A stretch of DNA of 64,000 bases from Desulfoplanes formicivorans (GCF_001748225.1 NZ_BDFE01000009.1:62001-126000); one strand, 5' to 3'. Shown: positions 42,168-52,014, numbered from the stretch's first letter. Numbers and translations are program-made. The notes: generated from the letters alone by a model not told the origin.

Positions 42168-44039
42168 TTACTCTGCGATTGGAATATACAATTGAAAGCA
42201 CGTTCCTGCGTTCATACTGTTTTTAACGGTAATTTTTCCGGAAATCGAATCAATGATATTGTGAACGATAAACAATCCAAGACCTTTGCCCCCTTTGTCT
42301 TTTTTGGTGGTAAAATAAGGGTCAAAGATGCGCTCCACATGATCGCCGGGGATGCCTTTCCCTGTATCAGTGACCGAAATGACGATTTCCTTTAGTTTGC
42401 AATCTTCATGCACACAAACAGATAGCCGGCCATGCCCATCCATCGCCTGGACGGCATTGACGCAAAGATTTTGTACAATCTGGTGGATTTCGCCGGGATC
42501 AAGCAGCACCTTTGCATCACCGATGTTGTTTTCATAATTGAATTCAACAGTTTTTGGGATTTGTGAATTCAAAACGTGCATGGACTCGTCCATGGCCTTT
42601 TTCAGTGGAAGAGGTGCTTTGGTGTAGATATTTCCTTTTTTGGAAATTTTCCGGATAAGATCTATTGCCCGTTGTATGCTGATATCTATCTGATGCAAAT
42701 CTTCATACGCACGGCTTTCCGAAGAAATTTCTTGTTGTGCCAACCGCGAGCATGTTGAAATACTGCCAAGCACCCCGTTCAGATCGTGGGCTATACCAAG
42801 TGAAAACGTACCCAATGCCTCCATTTTTTTGGCCTGCTGCAACTTTTCCCGTGCTTCTGCCTCCTTGTTCTTTACGTCTATTTCCATGGTGAGCACTTTT
42901 TTCTCTCGTTTCTTTTGTCGCAAAGCCACGATTAACATTGTGATAATAATCGAAAAAAATACTACAACTACAAAGATCAGGGCTAATGTTGCACGATATT
43001 TTTCAAAAAACGAAAGGGGCTTGTTGATTACAACCGCGGTGGGGGGGAGTATGTCCTCGGGGATGGAAAACAAAGTGAGCATTTCATAATCAAAATAAAC
43101 ACGTTCTTCGGGAACGAAAACAGGAGGAACATTGTCTGCCGATCCCTGCTGGATGATCTGTACGGCAAGTCGAGCAGCCGTACTTCCATGCTTAAAGGGG
43201 TCAAGGTCCATCCCGGCAACAACACCATTGCCCACGGGATTGCTCCACAGACTGTATACTGGCAACTGGGTTGTTTCAAAAACAATGGATTTGGTTTTTC
43301 GGTGGGAAAATTCTTCAAAAGGGGAGGAGTAGTAACTTGTATCAATAATAAATGTATTATTATCAAGTTGTCGAAGTTTATCAACCAATTCATTTATGTT
43401 GTCTGTACGAATATAGACAAATTTTCTTTGTGGGTAAAATTTTTCAATGTTTTGAATTTGATTGGAAAAAAATATGGAAACTTCAGAATAGTCTGAAACA
43501 ATGCAAATGTGCTTGATGTTTGGATGCAGTTTTATACCAATATCTATTATTGTTTCAGGATTTCTGTGGTCAATCGTTGCTGAAGCGTTGCCCATATCAA
43601 TCAAATTTTTTTTAAGATCGTTTCTCGCATAACAAAATAAAAATGGAACATCTGGAAAAAGTTTTCTTCCCAATGAGCCAACGATGGAGTCATCGCTGCT
43701 TATAATCAGATCAATTTTGATATTTCGATATTTTTCTTTATATAATTTTTTTAAAATAGAAAAAATAGCATCTCTTGAGCGTGGATCTTTTCTTCGTACA
43801 TCAAGCACTTCCTCATAAAAATCCAAAGGAATTTCCAATGAATCAAAATGTTTCATGATTTGTTTTTTTATTATATTATTCCAATAATATTGAGAGCTGA
43901 AATTGCTTATATAGAGTATGCTTACTTTTCTTTTTAGGGGATGAGGATTTTTTGCCAAAGCCGTCGACGACAAGCACAAACAAGAGCCAAGGACAATCAA
44001 ACTCACCCAATCTGTTCTTATCATCTTGCCTATTTTCAT
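42168..44039 (-). CDS. Histidine kinase with periplasmic ABC-substrate-binding sensor domain
   Basis: A 623-residue kinase. Signal/membrane segment at 7-29; a periplasmic domain (about 35-325) of the ABC_sub_bind type (KVSILYISNFSSQYYWNNII, LFPDVPFLFCYARNDLKKNL); a second membrane segment (about 348-370, LALIFVVVVFFSIIITMLIV); coiled coil; then the phospho-acceptor His in GIAHDLNGVLGSI, N box NLCVNAVQAM, and G boxes DTGKGIP and GGKGLGL. It should sense a small molecule, directly or with the neighbouring orphan binding protein, and phosphorylate the NtrC-type regulator. Confidence 0.94.
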   Translation of the reverse strand: MKIGKMIRTDWVSLIVLGSCLCLSSTALAKNPHPLKRKVSILYISNFSSQYYWNNIIKKQIMKHFDSLEIPLDFYEEVLDVRRKDPRSRDAIFSILKKLYKEKYRNIKIDLIISSDDSIVGSLGRKLFPDVPFLFCYARNDLKKNLIDMGNASATIDHRNPETIIDIGIKLHPNIKHICIVSDYSEVSIFFSNQIQNIEKFYPQRKFVYIRTDNINELVDKLRQLDNNTFIIDTSYYSSPFEEFSHRKTKSIVFETTQLPVYSLWSNPVGNGVVAGMDLDPFKHGSTAARLAVQIIQQGSADNVPPVFVPEERVYFDYEMLTLFSIPEDILPPTAVVINKPLSFFEKYRATLALIFVVVVFFSIIITMLIVALRQKKREKKVLTMEIDVKNKEAEAREKLQQAKKMEALGTFSLGIAHDLNGVLGSISTCSRLAQQEISSESRAYEDLHQIDISIQRAIDLIRKISKKGNIYTKAPLPLKKAMDESMHVLNSQIPKTVEFNYENNIGDAKVLLDPGEIHQIVQNLCVNAVQAMDGHGRLSVCVHEDCKLKEIVISVTDTGKGIPGDHVERIFDPYFTTKKDKGGKGLGLFIVHNIIDSISGKITVKNSMNAGTCFQLYIPIAE

Positions 44040-44422
44040 ACAGATTCACCTGATTAATTTGTGTGGCACAGAAAAAGTCAGAACGCCAACATGCAGCTAC
44101 ATGGTACCCTTGAGTCTTGAATCCTGTCATCAAATAATTTATTGAATAAATTCAATATGTTTGGTCGTTATGCATTGGCAAAAACGAAAATGTTTCCGTG
44201 ATGATCAAGAGCATGACACTGGAAATAAGAGCGTGGTCATGTACACTAGGGGCAGCTTGCGTGGTTGGGTTCTGCTCCTGGTTCTTGTTGCCGGTTTGAC
44301 CGGCATGGAGTATTCCTCAAGGCGTACGGTAACAACATGGCCGGGGACGGATTCACAAACAAGATTGCCGCAGGCGTTTGTCCTGGCGCTTTGGGCAACA
44401 AGCAGGGTGCACAGCATATCCC
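44040..44422. other. Intergenic region between divergent kinase and thiL
   Basis: Likely carries promoters for both directions. One frame (44239-44454, +) begins with a hydrophobic peptide (WVLLLVLVAGLTGM) but lacks a ribosome site and overlaps thiL; it is not called. Confidence 0.5.
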
Positions 44423-45388
44423 ATGAACGATGCTTTCATTCACAGCGAAGATGATTTTCTTGCCCTGATAAACAGGTATTTTCCCAACGAGCATAAAGAG
44501 TTGTCCATTGCCAGAGGGGATGACTGCGCGGTTTTTGCCTGCCCGCCATCCTTGTGCGTGACCACGGATCTTTTTGTGGAAGATGTGCATTTCAGGACGT
44601 CCTATTTTGCTCCGGCGGATATCGGGCACAAGGCCCTGGCCGTGAATGTGAGCGATCTGGCCGCTATGGGAGCGGTCCCTCTGGGGTTCAGTCTTGCGTT
44701 GGTGGCGCCGCGAGGGGTTCCTGTCTCGTTTTGGGAGCCTTTTTTGCAAGGAATGGCCCATCTGGCCGCAACCCATGATCTTGTCCTGACGGGCGGGGAT
44801 CTCAGTGATGGAGACAAGATTACCGTGGGTATCACGGTCTGGGGAGCTCCGGGGCAAAGGGTGCTTGCCCGGGGCCGGACGCGTATCGGGGATGTCCTTT
44901 TTGTCATTGGCAGGGTCGGTATGGCCCGGGTTGGCCTTGGTGTTCTGGAGGCCGGGCAGGACCTGGATGCGTTTCCCGCGTGTATCCGTCAGCATGTGCA
45001 TCCTGAACCCCTGGTGGAGCAGGGACGACTCCTGGCAGCATTGCCGGGGGTACGCGGAGCCATGGACATCTCCGACGGTCTGGAGCAGGATGTTCCCAGA
45101 TTGTTGGCCCCGGGACAGGGGGCAACAATGTTCATGGACCCTTCGGTGATCCATCCGGAGGTTACAATGTATTGTGCCAGACACCACTTGAACCAGGCAC
45201 GGTTTTGTCTTAGGGGTGGTGAGGACTACGCTTTGCTTGGGGCGGTCGAACCGGAATATTTCGAGATTGTTCGAGAACGGATTCCTGAGGCTTGGAAGCT
45301 CGGGATTGTCACTGCAAACGGATTTTCTCTTGATGGGACGGGGATTCGGTTGCAGGGATTCGATCATTTCTCCCATGAGCAACCATAG
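44423..45388 (+). CDS. thiL: Thiamine-monophosphate kinase ThiL
   Basis: Phosphorylates thiamine monophosphate to the cofactor thiamine diphosphate (last step of the pathway), using ATP. 321 residues, the normal ThiL length. Conserved parts: ARGDDCAVF, VTTDLFVEDVHF, GHKALAVNVSDLAAMGAVPL and, in the second half, MDISDGLEQDVPRL and LRGGEDYALLGAV. ATG 44423 gives the usual short N-terminus. Confidence 0.95.
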   Translation: MNDAFIHSEDDFLALINRYFPNEHKELSIARGDDCAVFACPPSLCVTTDLFVEDVHFRTSYFAPADIGHKALAVNVSDLAAMGAVPLGFSLALVAPRGVPVSFWEPFLQGMAHLAATHDLVLTGGDLSDGDKITVGITVWGAPGQRVLARGRTRIGDVLFVIGRVGMARVGLGVLEAGQDLDAFPACIRQHVHPEPLVEQGRLLAALPGVRGAMDISDGLEQDVPRLLAPGQGATMFMDPSVIHPEVTMYCARHHLNQARFCLRGGEDYALLGAVEPEYFEIVRERIPEAWKLGIVTANGFSLDGTGIRLQGFDHFSHEQP

Positions 45389-45406
45389 CCAAAGGGTAGG
45401 GGTATT

Positions 45407-46255
45407 ATGAACGTCACGTTTTTCGGCCAGTTTCTCCTGGATCAGGGATTGATCAGCCAGAAGCAGCTCAACGAGGCCATTTCCTTTCAGCGAGAAAACA
45501 ACGCCCTGCTCGGTTCCCTTGCGTTGGAAAAGGGGCTGCTGACCAGGGAGCAGGTTCTCGAAATCATGCGGGAACAACAACTGCGTTATGAAAAATTCGG
45601 TGAGATCGCCATAAGAAAACAATATCTAACAGAGGAGCAAGTCAGGGAGCTCCTGAATATCCAGGGCAAAAACCATGTTTTTCTTGGTGAGGCCCTGACC
45701 CGACGCAACTATCTGAGCATCCGTGAGCTCAATCGTCAGCTTGATCGTTTTGATCAGGACATGCGCCAGAAGGAGGCCTCCATCCAATCGGTTCTGCAGG
45801 GGCTGGATGATCAGGGTATTTTTGTGTGTGCCTACGAGATGATCAGAAAATACCTGTATCGATTGGGCTATGCAACGCATGTTTGTGAAATCAGTCATGC
45901 CCTGCCATCCCAAGCATTTGATCATGTGGTTTTCCTGTCCCAGAAGGATTCTCAGCGGGTCCATTGGATGGGCGTGTACCTGCCGGATGTGCTGGCCTAC
46001 CAGATCGCCTACGGCAAGCAGCCCACAACCACCATTCCGTCCAGGGAATCCTTTCAGAAGGAAGTTGCTAGGCTGCTGGGCAATCTCAACGTGATCATTG
46101 GCGAGGAAATGCACCGCAAGGGAGTTGCACTGCAGATGGGTGAGGTTCGTGTCCAGCCGCCTGAGGATGTTCCCTCATGGACCTGTCTGCATATTGAAAC
46201 CCTCATTGAAACTTATGCTGTGGTTCTGGGGACGGCTCCTGTCGGGGCCTTGTGA
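45407..46255 (+). CDS. MshEN/GspE-N-like protein with unknown C-terminal domain
   Basis: A 282-residue protein 18 nt after thiL. Residues 1-115 hold repeated helical units (GQFLLDQGLISQKQLNEAIS, LGSLALEKGLLTREQVLEIM, IAIRKQYLTEEQVRELLNI, LGEALTRRNYLSIRELNRQL) of the GspE-N/MshEN type, which in some proteins binds cyclic di-GMP. Key Arg of the c-di-GMP motif is not obvious, so binding is uncertain. Residues 130-282 form an alpha/beta domain resembling CheX/CheC-like proteins. A role in a signalling pathway is plausible but not shown. Confidence 0.6.
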   Translation: MNVTFFGQFLLDQGLISQKQLNEAISFQRENNALLGSLALEKGLLTREQVLEIMREQQLRYEKFGEIAIRKQYLTEEQVRELLNIQGKNHVFLGEALTRRNYLSIRELNRQLDRFDQDMRQKEASIQSVLQGLDDQGIFVCAYEMIRKYLYRLGYATHVCEISHALPSQAFDHVVFLSQKDSQRVHWMGVYLPDVLAYQIAYGKQPTTTIPSRESFQKEVARLLGNLNVIIGEEMHRKGVALQMGEVRVQPPEDVPSWTCLHIETLIETYAVVLGTAPVGAL

Positions 46256-46308
46256 GGCGACAGGTTTGCCCTGACCCCTCATGCACGATTGTTTTACGCT
46301 GTGTCCAG

Positions 46309-46336
46309 AAAGGCCGGGATTGTCATCCCGGCCTTT
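46309..46336 (+). terminator. Intrinsic terminator
   Basis: Perfect 12-bp stem AAAGGCCGGGAT with TGTC loop (46309-46336), followed by a short pyrimidine tract; it closes the thiL operon. Confidence 0.8.
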
Positions 46337-46497
46337 CCTGTTGGCGTGCTCCGCCGACCTTGCCCATCGATCCTGTCTCGTCTATTCATACGGCCTTGCG
46401 GTGGTGGGTGGTCACCATCCAAGGATGATCCATTTCTGGAAGTCGGAGCGCTTGGCACCCCTTGCCTGCCGACTTTGCATTTCATGACGGAATCTGC

Positions 46498-48636
46498 ATG
46501 CTTATTGATTACGAAAAAGAACTCAATCCAGCCCAATATGAGGCTGTTCTCACAACCGAAGGTCCTTTGCTGGTCATTGCCGGGGCCGGAAGCGGCAAGA
46601 CCCGGACCATTGTCTACCGTCTGGCCTATCTTGTGGAACAGGGCATTCCGCCCGCTTCCATCTTGCTTTTGACCTTTACGCGCAAGGCCTCCCAGGAAAT
46701 GCTCGGCCGGGCCGGCGAACTGCTGGGCATGGGCATGAACGCGGTACGCGGTGGGACTTTTCACAGCTTTGCCTTTTTCCTGCTTCGCAAATACGCCCAC
46801 CTGCTGGGCTATGAAAACGGGTTTACCGTACTTGATCGCAGCGATGCTGAAGGGCTTATCAAGCAGGCCAAGGAGGAACTGGACATTGCCAAGGGAGATC
46901 GGAGCTTTCCCAAAAAATCCACCGTGATCAGCCTGTTGAGTCAGGCGCGCAACAAGGAAATGGATTTGGGGGACATCCTGCGCCAGGATGCCGGTCACCT
47001 GGATGGGTATCGGGAAGACATCCTCCGTCTGGAAAAACGGTATAAGGAACTCAAGACGCAATATCAGGTTGTTGACTATGATGACCTGCTCTTTGTGCTG
47101 GAAAAACTGCTGATCTCCCATCCCGAGGTCCTGGAGCAGGAGCGCGCGGCCTATCAGTATATCATGGTGGACGAGTATCAGGATACCAACCGGGTCCAGG
47201 CCCGGCTGGTCAAGCTCTTTGCAGGCAATACGGGCAATGTCATGGCCGTGGGCGACGACGCTCAGTCGATTTATGCTTTCAGGGGGGCCAACATCCAGAA
47301 CATTCTTGATTTTCCGGATGTTTTCCCTGGCACCCGGGTGATCAAGCTGGAACAGAATTACCGATCGGTCCAGCCCATTCTCTCCCTGACCAACGCCATT
47401 CTGGCCGGTTCCCAGCAAAAGTATACCAAAAAGCTTTTTTCCCAAAAGGAGTCCACGCGCCTTCCTGAAGTGGTCAAGCCCTTGAGTGATTCCACCGAGG
47501 CCAGGCTGGTTGTGGCCAAGATTCTGGAGCTGGAAAAAGAGTTTCCCCTGCACGAAATAGCGGTGCTGTTCAGGGCGGGCTATCATTCCTATGCCCTGGA
47601 AGTGGAATTGAACAAGATGGGCATCAAGTTCCAGAAATACGGAGGCATCAAGTTTTCGGATGCCGCGCATATCAAGGATGCTCTGGCCTTTATCAAGCTG
47701 GTTGCCAATCCCCTTGACCTGCCTGCGTTTCGGCGGGCCTTTTCCGGGATCAAGGGGGTGGGACCCAAGACCTGTGAGCGGCTGTTTCATGCCCTTGGGG
47801 CAGGGGATCGGGATACCATTGACAAGGCGTGCAGGAAAAACGCGGCCATACGAACGGTCATGGATCTTCTTGACAGCCTGCGTGAGTCATCGCCAACGCC
47901 CCTGTCGGCTTTGGAAGCCGTGTATGAATATTACAAGCCCCTGGTGGAGCATCGGTTTCCCGATGACTATCCCCGCAGAATCTCCGGCCTTGACGAGCTG
48001 GCCCAGATCGCTTCGCCATACAAGGATATCGAGACCTTTCTGGCGGATCTGACCCTGGAGAATCCTGATCAGCTTGGAAGCAGCAACATGAGCCAGGATC
48101 AGCTCATCCTTTCTACGGTCCATTCGGCCAAGGGGTTGGAATGGTCGGCCGTTATCCTCATCAATCTGGTGGAGGAGCGCTTTCCGTCCAGGCATGCCAT
48201 GAACTCGGCCGAGGAATTCGAGGAAGAACGCCGGTTGCTGTATGTGGCCTGTACACGGGCCAGGGAGTATCTGGGACTGTTTGTTCCAAGCGCCCTGTAC
48301 AACCGGTATTATCAAAGCAACGATCCGGCCATGCCCTGTCCCTTTTTGCAGGATATTCCGTCCCATCTGTTTACCGAATTCAAGGAGACCTATGGCGGCA
48401 GGACCGTCGGGGTTGGCGCAGGCCAGAAGACATCTGCTCCTGCGTTTTCCGGTACCTCTCCCTTATCATCGTCCCCTTCTGTCTCGTCGGCCACAACGCC
48501 CACAACCTGTCGGCACAAAATTTTTGGCCAGGGCAAGATTGTGGAACGGATCGATCCTGACAAGTACAAGATTAATTTTCCGGGATTTGGTCTCAAGGTG
48601 ATTGTTCGGGATTATGTGGAACTGCTGGATGAATGA
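46498..48636 (+). CDS. UvrD/Rep-family superfamily 1 DNA helicase
   Basis: A 712-residue 3'-5' DNA helicase with all SF1A motifs: Walker A AGAGSGKT (28-35), Walker B VDEYQDTN, motif III GDDAQSIYAFRGA, motif IV LEQNYRS, motif V STVHSAKGLEW, motif VI YVACTRARE. The C-terminal tail ends with HKIFGQGKIVERIDPDKYKI, a Tudor-like RNA-polymerase-binding part as in UvrD/PcrA. Starts at ATG 46498. Role in repair or replication restart. Confidence 0.95.
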   Translation: MLIDYEKELNPAQYEAVLTTEGPLLVIAGAGSGKTRTIVYRLAYLVEQGIPPASILLLTFTRKASQEMLGRAGELLGMGMNAVRGGTFHSFAFFLLRKYAHLLGYENGFTVLDRSDAEGLIKQAKEELDIAKGDRSFPKKSTVISLLSQARNKEMDLGDILRQDAGHLDGYREDILRLEKRYKELKTQYQVVDYDDLLFVLEKLLISHPEVLEQERAAYQYIMVDEYQDTNRVQARLVKLFAGNTGNVMAVGDDAQSIYAFRGANIQNILDFPDVFPGTRVIKLEQNYRSVQPILSLTNAILAGSQQKYTKKLFSQKESTRLPEVVKPLSDSTEARLVVAKILELEKEFPLHEIAVLFRAGYHSYALEVELNKMGIKFQKYGGIKFSDAAHIKDALAFIKLVANPLDLPAFRRAFSGIKGVGPKTCERLFHALGAGDRDTIDKACRKNAAIRTVMDLLDSLRESSPTPLSALEAVYEYYKPLVEHRFPDDYPRRISGLDELAQIASPYKDIETFLADLTLENPDQLGSSNMSQDQLILSTVHSAKGLEWSAVILINLVEERFPSRHAMNSAEEFEEERRLLYVACTRAREYLGLFVPSALYNRYYQSNDPAMPCPFLQDIPSHLFTEFKETYGGRTVGVGAGQKTSAPAFSGTSPLSSSPSVSSATTPTTCRHKIFGQGKIVERIDPDKYKINFPGFGLKVIVRDYVELLDE

Positions 48637-48664
48637 CGGCAGCGTATCGTGGTTGATCTGCATC

Positions 48665-48698
48665 AAAAAAAGGATACCCCAAGGGGCATCCTTTTTTT
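48665..48698 (+). terminator. Intrinsic terminator after the helicase gene
   Basis: AAAAAAAGGATACCCC (48665-48680) pairs with 48683-48698 with one mismatch and ends in seven T. Confidence 0.88.
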
Positions 48699-48802
48699 GT
48701 GCATTGGTGCAGAGCATGGAAAGGTTGCATGATGACGCGATGTTTTGTTAAACACTCATATCACACCCATGATATTGCCTGGGGCGTATCAGGACCGCGC
48801 GT

Positions 48803-49072
48803 TTATCTTTTGCATTCCTGTCCGCCTTCACAATAGTTCTTGACGAACTGGCCAAGCTGGACACCAACATAGACGCATTGTACATTATTCATGCAGTTTT
48901 CTACGTCCTGTTCTTCCATATGGGTCTCCAGTGTGTGGTCGCCCTTGCGAAAGGTGGCGATCCATGCTCGTTTGTCCTTGTCGAAGCGCACCTTGAGTCC
49001 CAGGCAGTACGCATCAATTTCCGGATGGATTTCCTTGAGTTTTGCGGTCAGTTTTTCGGCCGTGATGTCCAT
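48803..49072 (-). CDS. Small conserved hypothetical protein
   Basis: An 89-residue soluble protein starting after AAGGAGGAACTC on the minus strand. Five Cys residues are present, including a C-terminal CEGGQECKR. Predicted alpha/beta (ITAEKLTAKLKEIHPEIDAY ... RAWIATFRKGDHTLETHMEE). No family recognised; the strong ribosome site and codon use support it as a gene. Confidence 0.7.
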   Translation of the reverse strand: MDITAEKLTAKLKEIHPEIDAYCLGLKVRFDKDKRAWIATFRKGDHTLETHMEEQDVENCMNNVQCVYVGVQLGQFVKNYCEGGQECKR

Positions 49073-49204
49073 GAGTTCCTCCTTGGTGGATGGTCGTATG
49101 GGGAAAGATGATTGCAGGCGGTTTGTGTATCACGGTAGAGGATATTTGCCGTAGGCAATCGGGAAACGTAGACTATTTGATCCCAGAAACAGGCGAGCGT
49201 GTCA

Positions 49205-50809
49205 ATGCGTGAAACGGAAGAAACAGCGAAAATGGATCATCCTGGGGAGTTTTCCTTGCATCGCGATTTTCTGCTGCATTTTATCCCCTTGGTCGTCATA
49301 TCCGTTGTGACGGTGATCGTGGGGCTGGAGGCGCAGAAATACCTGCGGACCGAAAGAATCAAGATCCGTGCAGTCAATGTGGTCGCGCAGCAACAACGGG
49401 TCATCCAGACAGATCTGGCCGCCCATGCGTCCGATGCCCTGCTGGTGGGGGATATCATCCGCTCGGGACAGGTGGTGGCGTCGGACCGGCATTCGCGCCA
49501 ACGGTTGTTTGAAAGATTTCTTGTCAGCCTGAGCCGGGTCAAGCAGGTGTATGACCAGGTCCGTTTTCTGGATGCCACAGGCAGGGAGGTTGTGCGCATC
49601 AATGTCGAACAGGGGCGCCCGTATGCGGTTGAGCAGCAATACCTGCAGAACAAGGGCACAAGACCGTATTTTATCAAGGCATTGCAGGCGGCATCCGGAG
49701 ATGTGATTATTTCACGTTTTGATCTGAACATGGAGCACGGTCGGGTGGAGCGCCCCCTCAAACCGGTGCTCAGGTTTTCCACGCCAGTGGATGATCATGA
49801 CGGTCACCGGTTGGGTGTGGTTGTTCTTAATTATTGTGGGGAAAAACTCATCGAGACCATCAAACGCGTTGGGGAGTCGGGTGATGGTGACTCCTATCTC
49901 ATCAACAGCAACGGGTTCTGGCTCATAGGGCCGACGCTGGAGGAAGAATGGGGGTTCATGCCCGGGAGGGAGCATAGCGGGCATATACGCGAGCGATTTC
50001 CGGAACTCTGGGAACTCATCCGTCAGCAGGACCATGGTCAGGTTGTGCTGGGAGACAATCTGTTCACCTTTACGACCATGACGCCCACCCGGCATTTCCA
50101 GGGGCAGAACAGTGCCGTGTATCCCCACCTGGAGGAGACGGAATCCTGGGTGCTCATTTCCAGGGTGCCCATGGATGTCATGAGCATTGAATATTTTCTG
50201 ATCGGTGTTCCCCTGGGTGTATTGACCTTTATCGGGCTGGGCATTGTTGCCTGGCTGTGGTCATCGGCCCGGTACCGGGAGCACCTGGCAACCGCCAGGC
50301 TCATGGTCATGGCCACCCGGGACGGCCTGACCAATCTGTATAATCGTACCCATTTCGTCCATTGCGCTGACAGGGAGATCCAGCGGGCCATCAGGTATAA
50401 AAGGCCTTTGGCATTGTTGCTCTTTGATATCGATCATTTCAAGAAGATCAATGACACCTATGGGCATGACCGGGGCGACGAGGTCTTGCGGATGCTGGGC
50501 AGGCATCTGCTGGCAATCTGCCGGGAGCAGGACGTGCCCGGTCGCGTGGGCGGAGAAGAGTTTGCCGTGCTTTTGCCCGAGACGGATCACGAGCAGGCAA
50601 TGGCTGTTGCCGAACGATTGCGTCAAGCCGTGGAAAAGATCGAGGTCAGTGTTGACGAGAAGACCATGATCCGGTTCACCATCAGCGTGGGCGTGGTTTC
50701 CCTGGACAGGGAACTTCCGGACAGGGATTTTCAGACCCTGTTCAACTTGGCTGACTCCCGCATGTACCAGGCCAAAAAGGGGGGAAGAAATCGGGTTGTG
50801 GCCGGGTAA
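49205..50809 (+). CDS. Diguanylate cyclase with periplasmic dCache sensor
   Basis: Makes cyclic di-GMP from two GTP. 534 residues (ATG 49205; GTG 49199 also in frame). N-terminal membrane segment (about 18-40), a large periplasmic Cache-like domain (about 45-335), second membrane segment (about 340-362) and a GGDEF domain (about 375-530) with an intact GGEEF active site (VGGEEFAVLLPET). The RxxD inhibitory site is not seen before GGEEF, so product inhibition by that route seems absent. Confidence 0.93.
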   Translation: MRETEETAKMDHPGEFSLHRDFLLHFIPLVVISVVTVIVGLEAQKYLRTERIKIRAVNVVAQQQRVIQTDLAAHASDALLVGDIIRSGQVVASDRHSRQRLFERFLVSLSRVKQVYDQVRFLDATGREVVRINVEQGRPYAVEQQYLQNKGTRPYFIKALQAASGDVIISRFDLNMEHGRVERPLKPVLRFSTPVDDHDGHRLGVVVLNYCGEKLIETIKRVGESGDGDSYLINSNGFWLIGPTLEEEWGFMPGREHSGHIRERFPELWELIRQQDHGQVVLGDNLFTFTTMTPTRHFQGQNSAVYPHLEETESWVLISRVPMDVMSIEYFLIGVPLGVLTFIGLGIVAWLWSSARYREHLATARLMVMATRDGLTNLYNRTHFVHCADREIQRAIRYKRPLALLLFDIDHFKKINDTYGHDRGDEVLRMLGRHLLAICREQDVPGRVGGEEFAVLLPETDHEQAMAVAERLRQAVEKIEVSVDEKTMIRFTISVGVVSLDRELPDRDFQTLFNLADSRMYQAKKGGRNRVVAG

Positions 50810-50818
50810 GCCAGGGGA

Positions 50819-51295
50819 TTATGGGGAAACATGGATTGTTTTGCCCGGGCAGATGAACGATATGCCCAGAGAGGAGCGGGTGCTGATCATCAGGGATTGG
50901 ATGATGGGCTCGTTGACCGGCTGGTCGGATTCCCAGGTGACAATGAAATTGGCGCCGGCACCTCCTGTTTTGTCCTGTTCGGGAACCGTGTAATCGGCCG
51001 ATCCCAGGGGAGGAAGGATCAGGTTTTTCCCCACATGGCGTTTTATCAGCTTGCCATGGCTGTCATGGTAGTCGGCCTGGACAATGCGTATGGACCCCTG
51101 GAGATCGGTGTTGCGAATGCTCAGGATGGCCATAAGCTCGAAGGGACGGGCCTTGGGGCCGTGGTAGATGTTCGAATAGATGGGGACGTAGACGGTGCCG
51201 CCGGTGACCAGTGCGTCCTCTGCCCGGGCAGGGGAACTCGTGATGCAAAGGGTCAGGCAGCACAGGAAAAGTGATCGAAACAAGACGTTGAGCAT
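50819..51295 (-). CDS. Exported DUF3124 protein
   Basis: A 158-residue protein (ATG 51295) with a signal peptide (residues about 1-24, ending SSPARAED) and a DUF3124 beta-sandwich: VYVPIYSNIYHGPKARPFEL followed by LSIRNTD and GSADYTVPEQDKTGG. Function unknown. It follows creA in a two-gene operon (about 30 nt gap). Confidence 0.88.
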   Translation of the reverse strand: MLNVLFRSLFLCCLTLCITSSPARAEDALVTGGTVYVPIYSNIYHGPKARPFELMAILSIRNTDLQGSIRIVQADYHDSHGKLIKRHVGKNLILPPLGSADYTVPEQDKTGGAGANFIVTWESDQPVNEPIIQSLMISTRSSLGISFICPGKTIHVSP

Positions 51296-51326
51296 GGCAG
51301 GATCCTTGGTGCAAAGGTGAAGCAGG

Positions 51327-51800
51327 CTATTCCCATTCCCGGTTGCGGATGGTGACACAGGAGATGGAATTCTTGGGCGAGCCATCAATGAGCTTGTCGC
51401 TATAGGTCAGGTAGACAAGCACGTTGCGTTTTTGGTCATAGAACCGCACGACCTGCATGGTCTTGAACAGGATGGAAGTCCTTTTTCTGAACACCTTGCG
51501 CCCTTTGTGGCCGTTGTTGCGGATTTTCTCCGGGAGAACGATCTTTCCCGTCTGTCTGCACGCAAGGGACGCATCCGAGGTGTCTTCGGCAATCCCCATG
51601 GCGCCGGATACACCTCCTTTCTTGGCCCTGCTCAGATAGCAGGTCACACCGGCAACCTCCGGATCGTCAAAGGATTCCACTACGATCTTGTCATCAGGGC
51701 CAAGGAACTTGAAGGCTGTGTCCACTGAACCGATCTGTTCGGCCAGGGCGATGGAGGTTGCGGCCAGGGCAACGGCAAGGAGGATCAGAATGTTTTTCAT
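51327..51800 (-). CDS. creA: CreA family exported protein
   Basis: A 157-residue protein with a signal peptide (1-20, LAEQIG) and the CreA domain: [40 protein letters not shown] and a C-terminal [20 protein letters not shown]. CreA proteins are periplasmic with unknown biochemical role. First gene of the leftward creA-DUF3124 operon. Confidence 0.93.
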   Translation of the reverse strand: MKNILILLAVALAATSIALAEQIGSVDTAFKFLGPDDKIVVESFDDPEVAGVTCYLSRAKKGGVSGAMGIAEDTSDASLACRQTGKIVLPEKIRNNGHKGRKVFRKRTSILFKTMQVVRFYDQKRNVLVYLTYSDKLIDGSPKNSISCVTIRNREWE

Positions 51801-51897
51801 GAGTAGTCGTCAGTGTTGAAAGGAGATTGCATAGGTACAAGGCATATCCCTTACAAACCTGATGGGTCAACATGTTCGTTGCAAACGGACGCTTTTG

Positions 51898-51938
51898 AAG
51901 AGGAGGCATGCGCGAAAAAGGCATGCCTCCTCTTTTTT
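51898..51938 (+). terminator. Intrinsic terminator/attenuator upstream of the DUF523 gene
   Basis: AAGAGGAGGCATGC (51898-51911) pairs with 51921-51934 and is followed by a T-run on the plus strand. As no plus-strand gene ends just before it, it may terminate a short leader or small RNA starting in 51801-51890. Confidence 0.75.
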
Positions 51939-52014
51939 GTCCGAACCCATGGCATTTTTCGCGCAAACCGGGTAATGGTCGTGGTATGGCAAAAAGGTGT
52001 GGATGGAGGATTCC

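Noticed and set aside
44239-44454. Small hydrophobic ORF before thiL
   Set aside because: No ribosome site and overlaps the thiL start; left as possible but unsupported.
44246-45622. 458-codon open frame on the minus strand
   Set aside because: Antisense to thiL, whose conserved motifs are intact; the antisense peptide has no recognisable domain.
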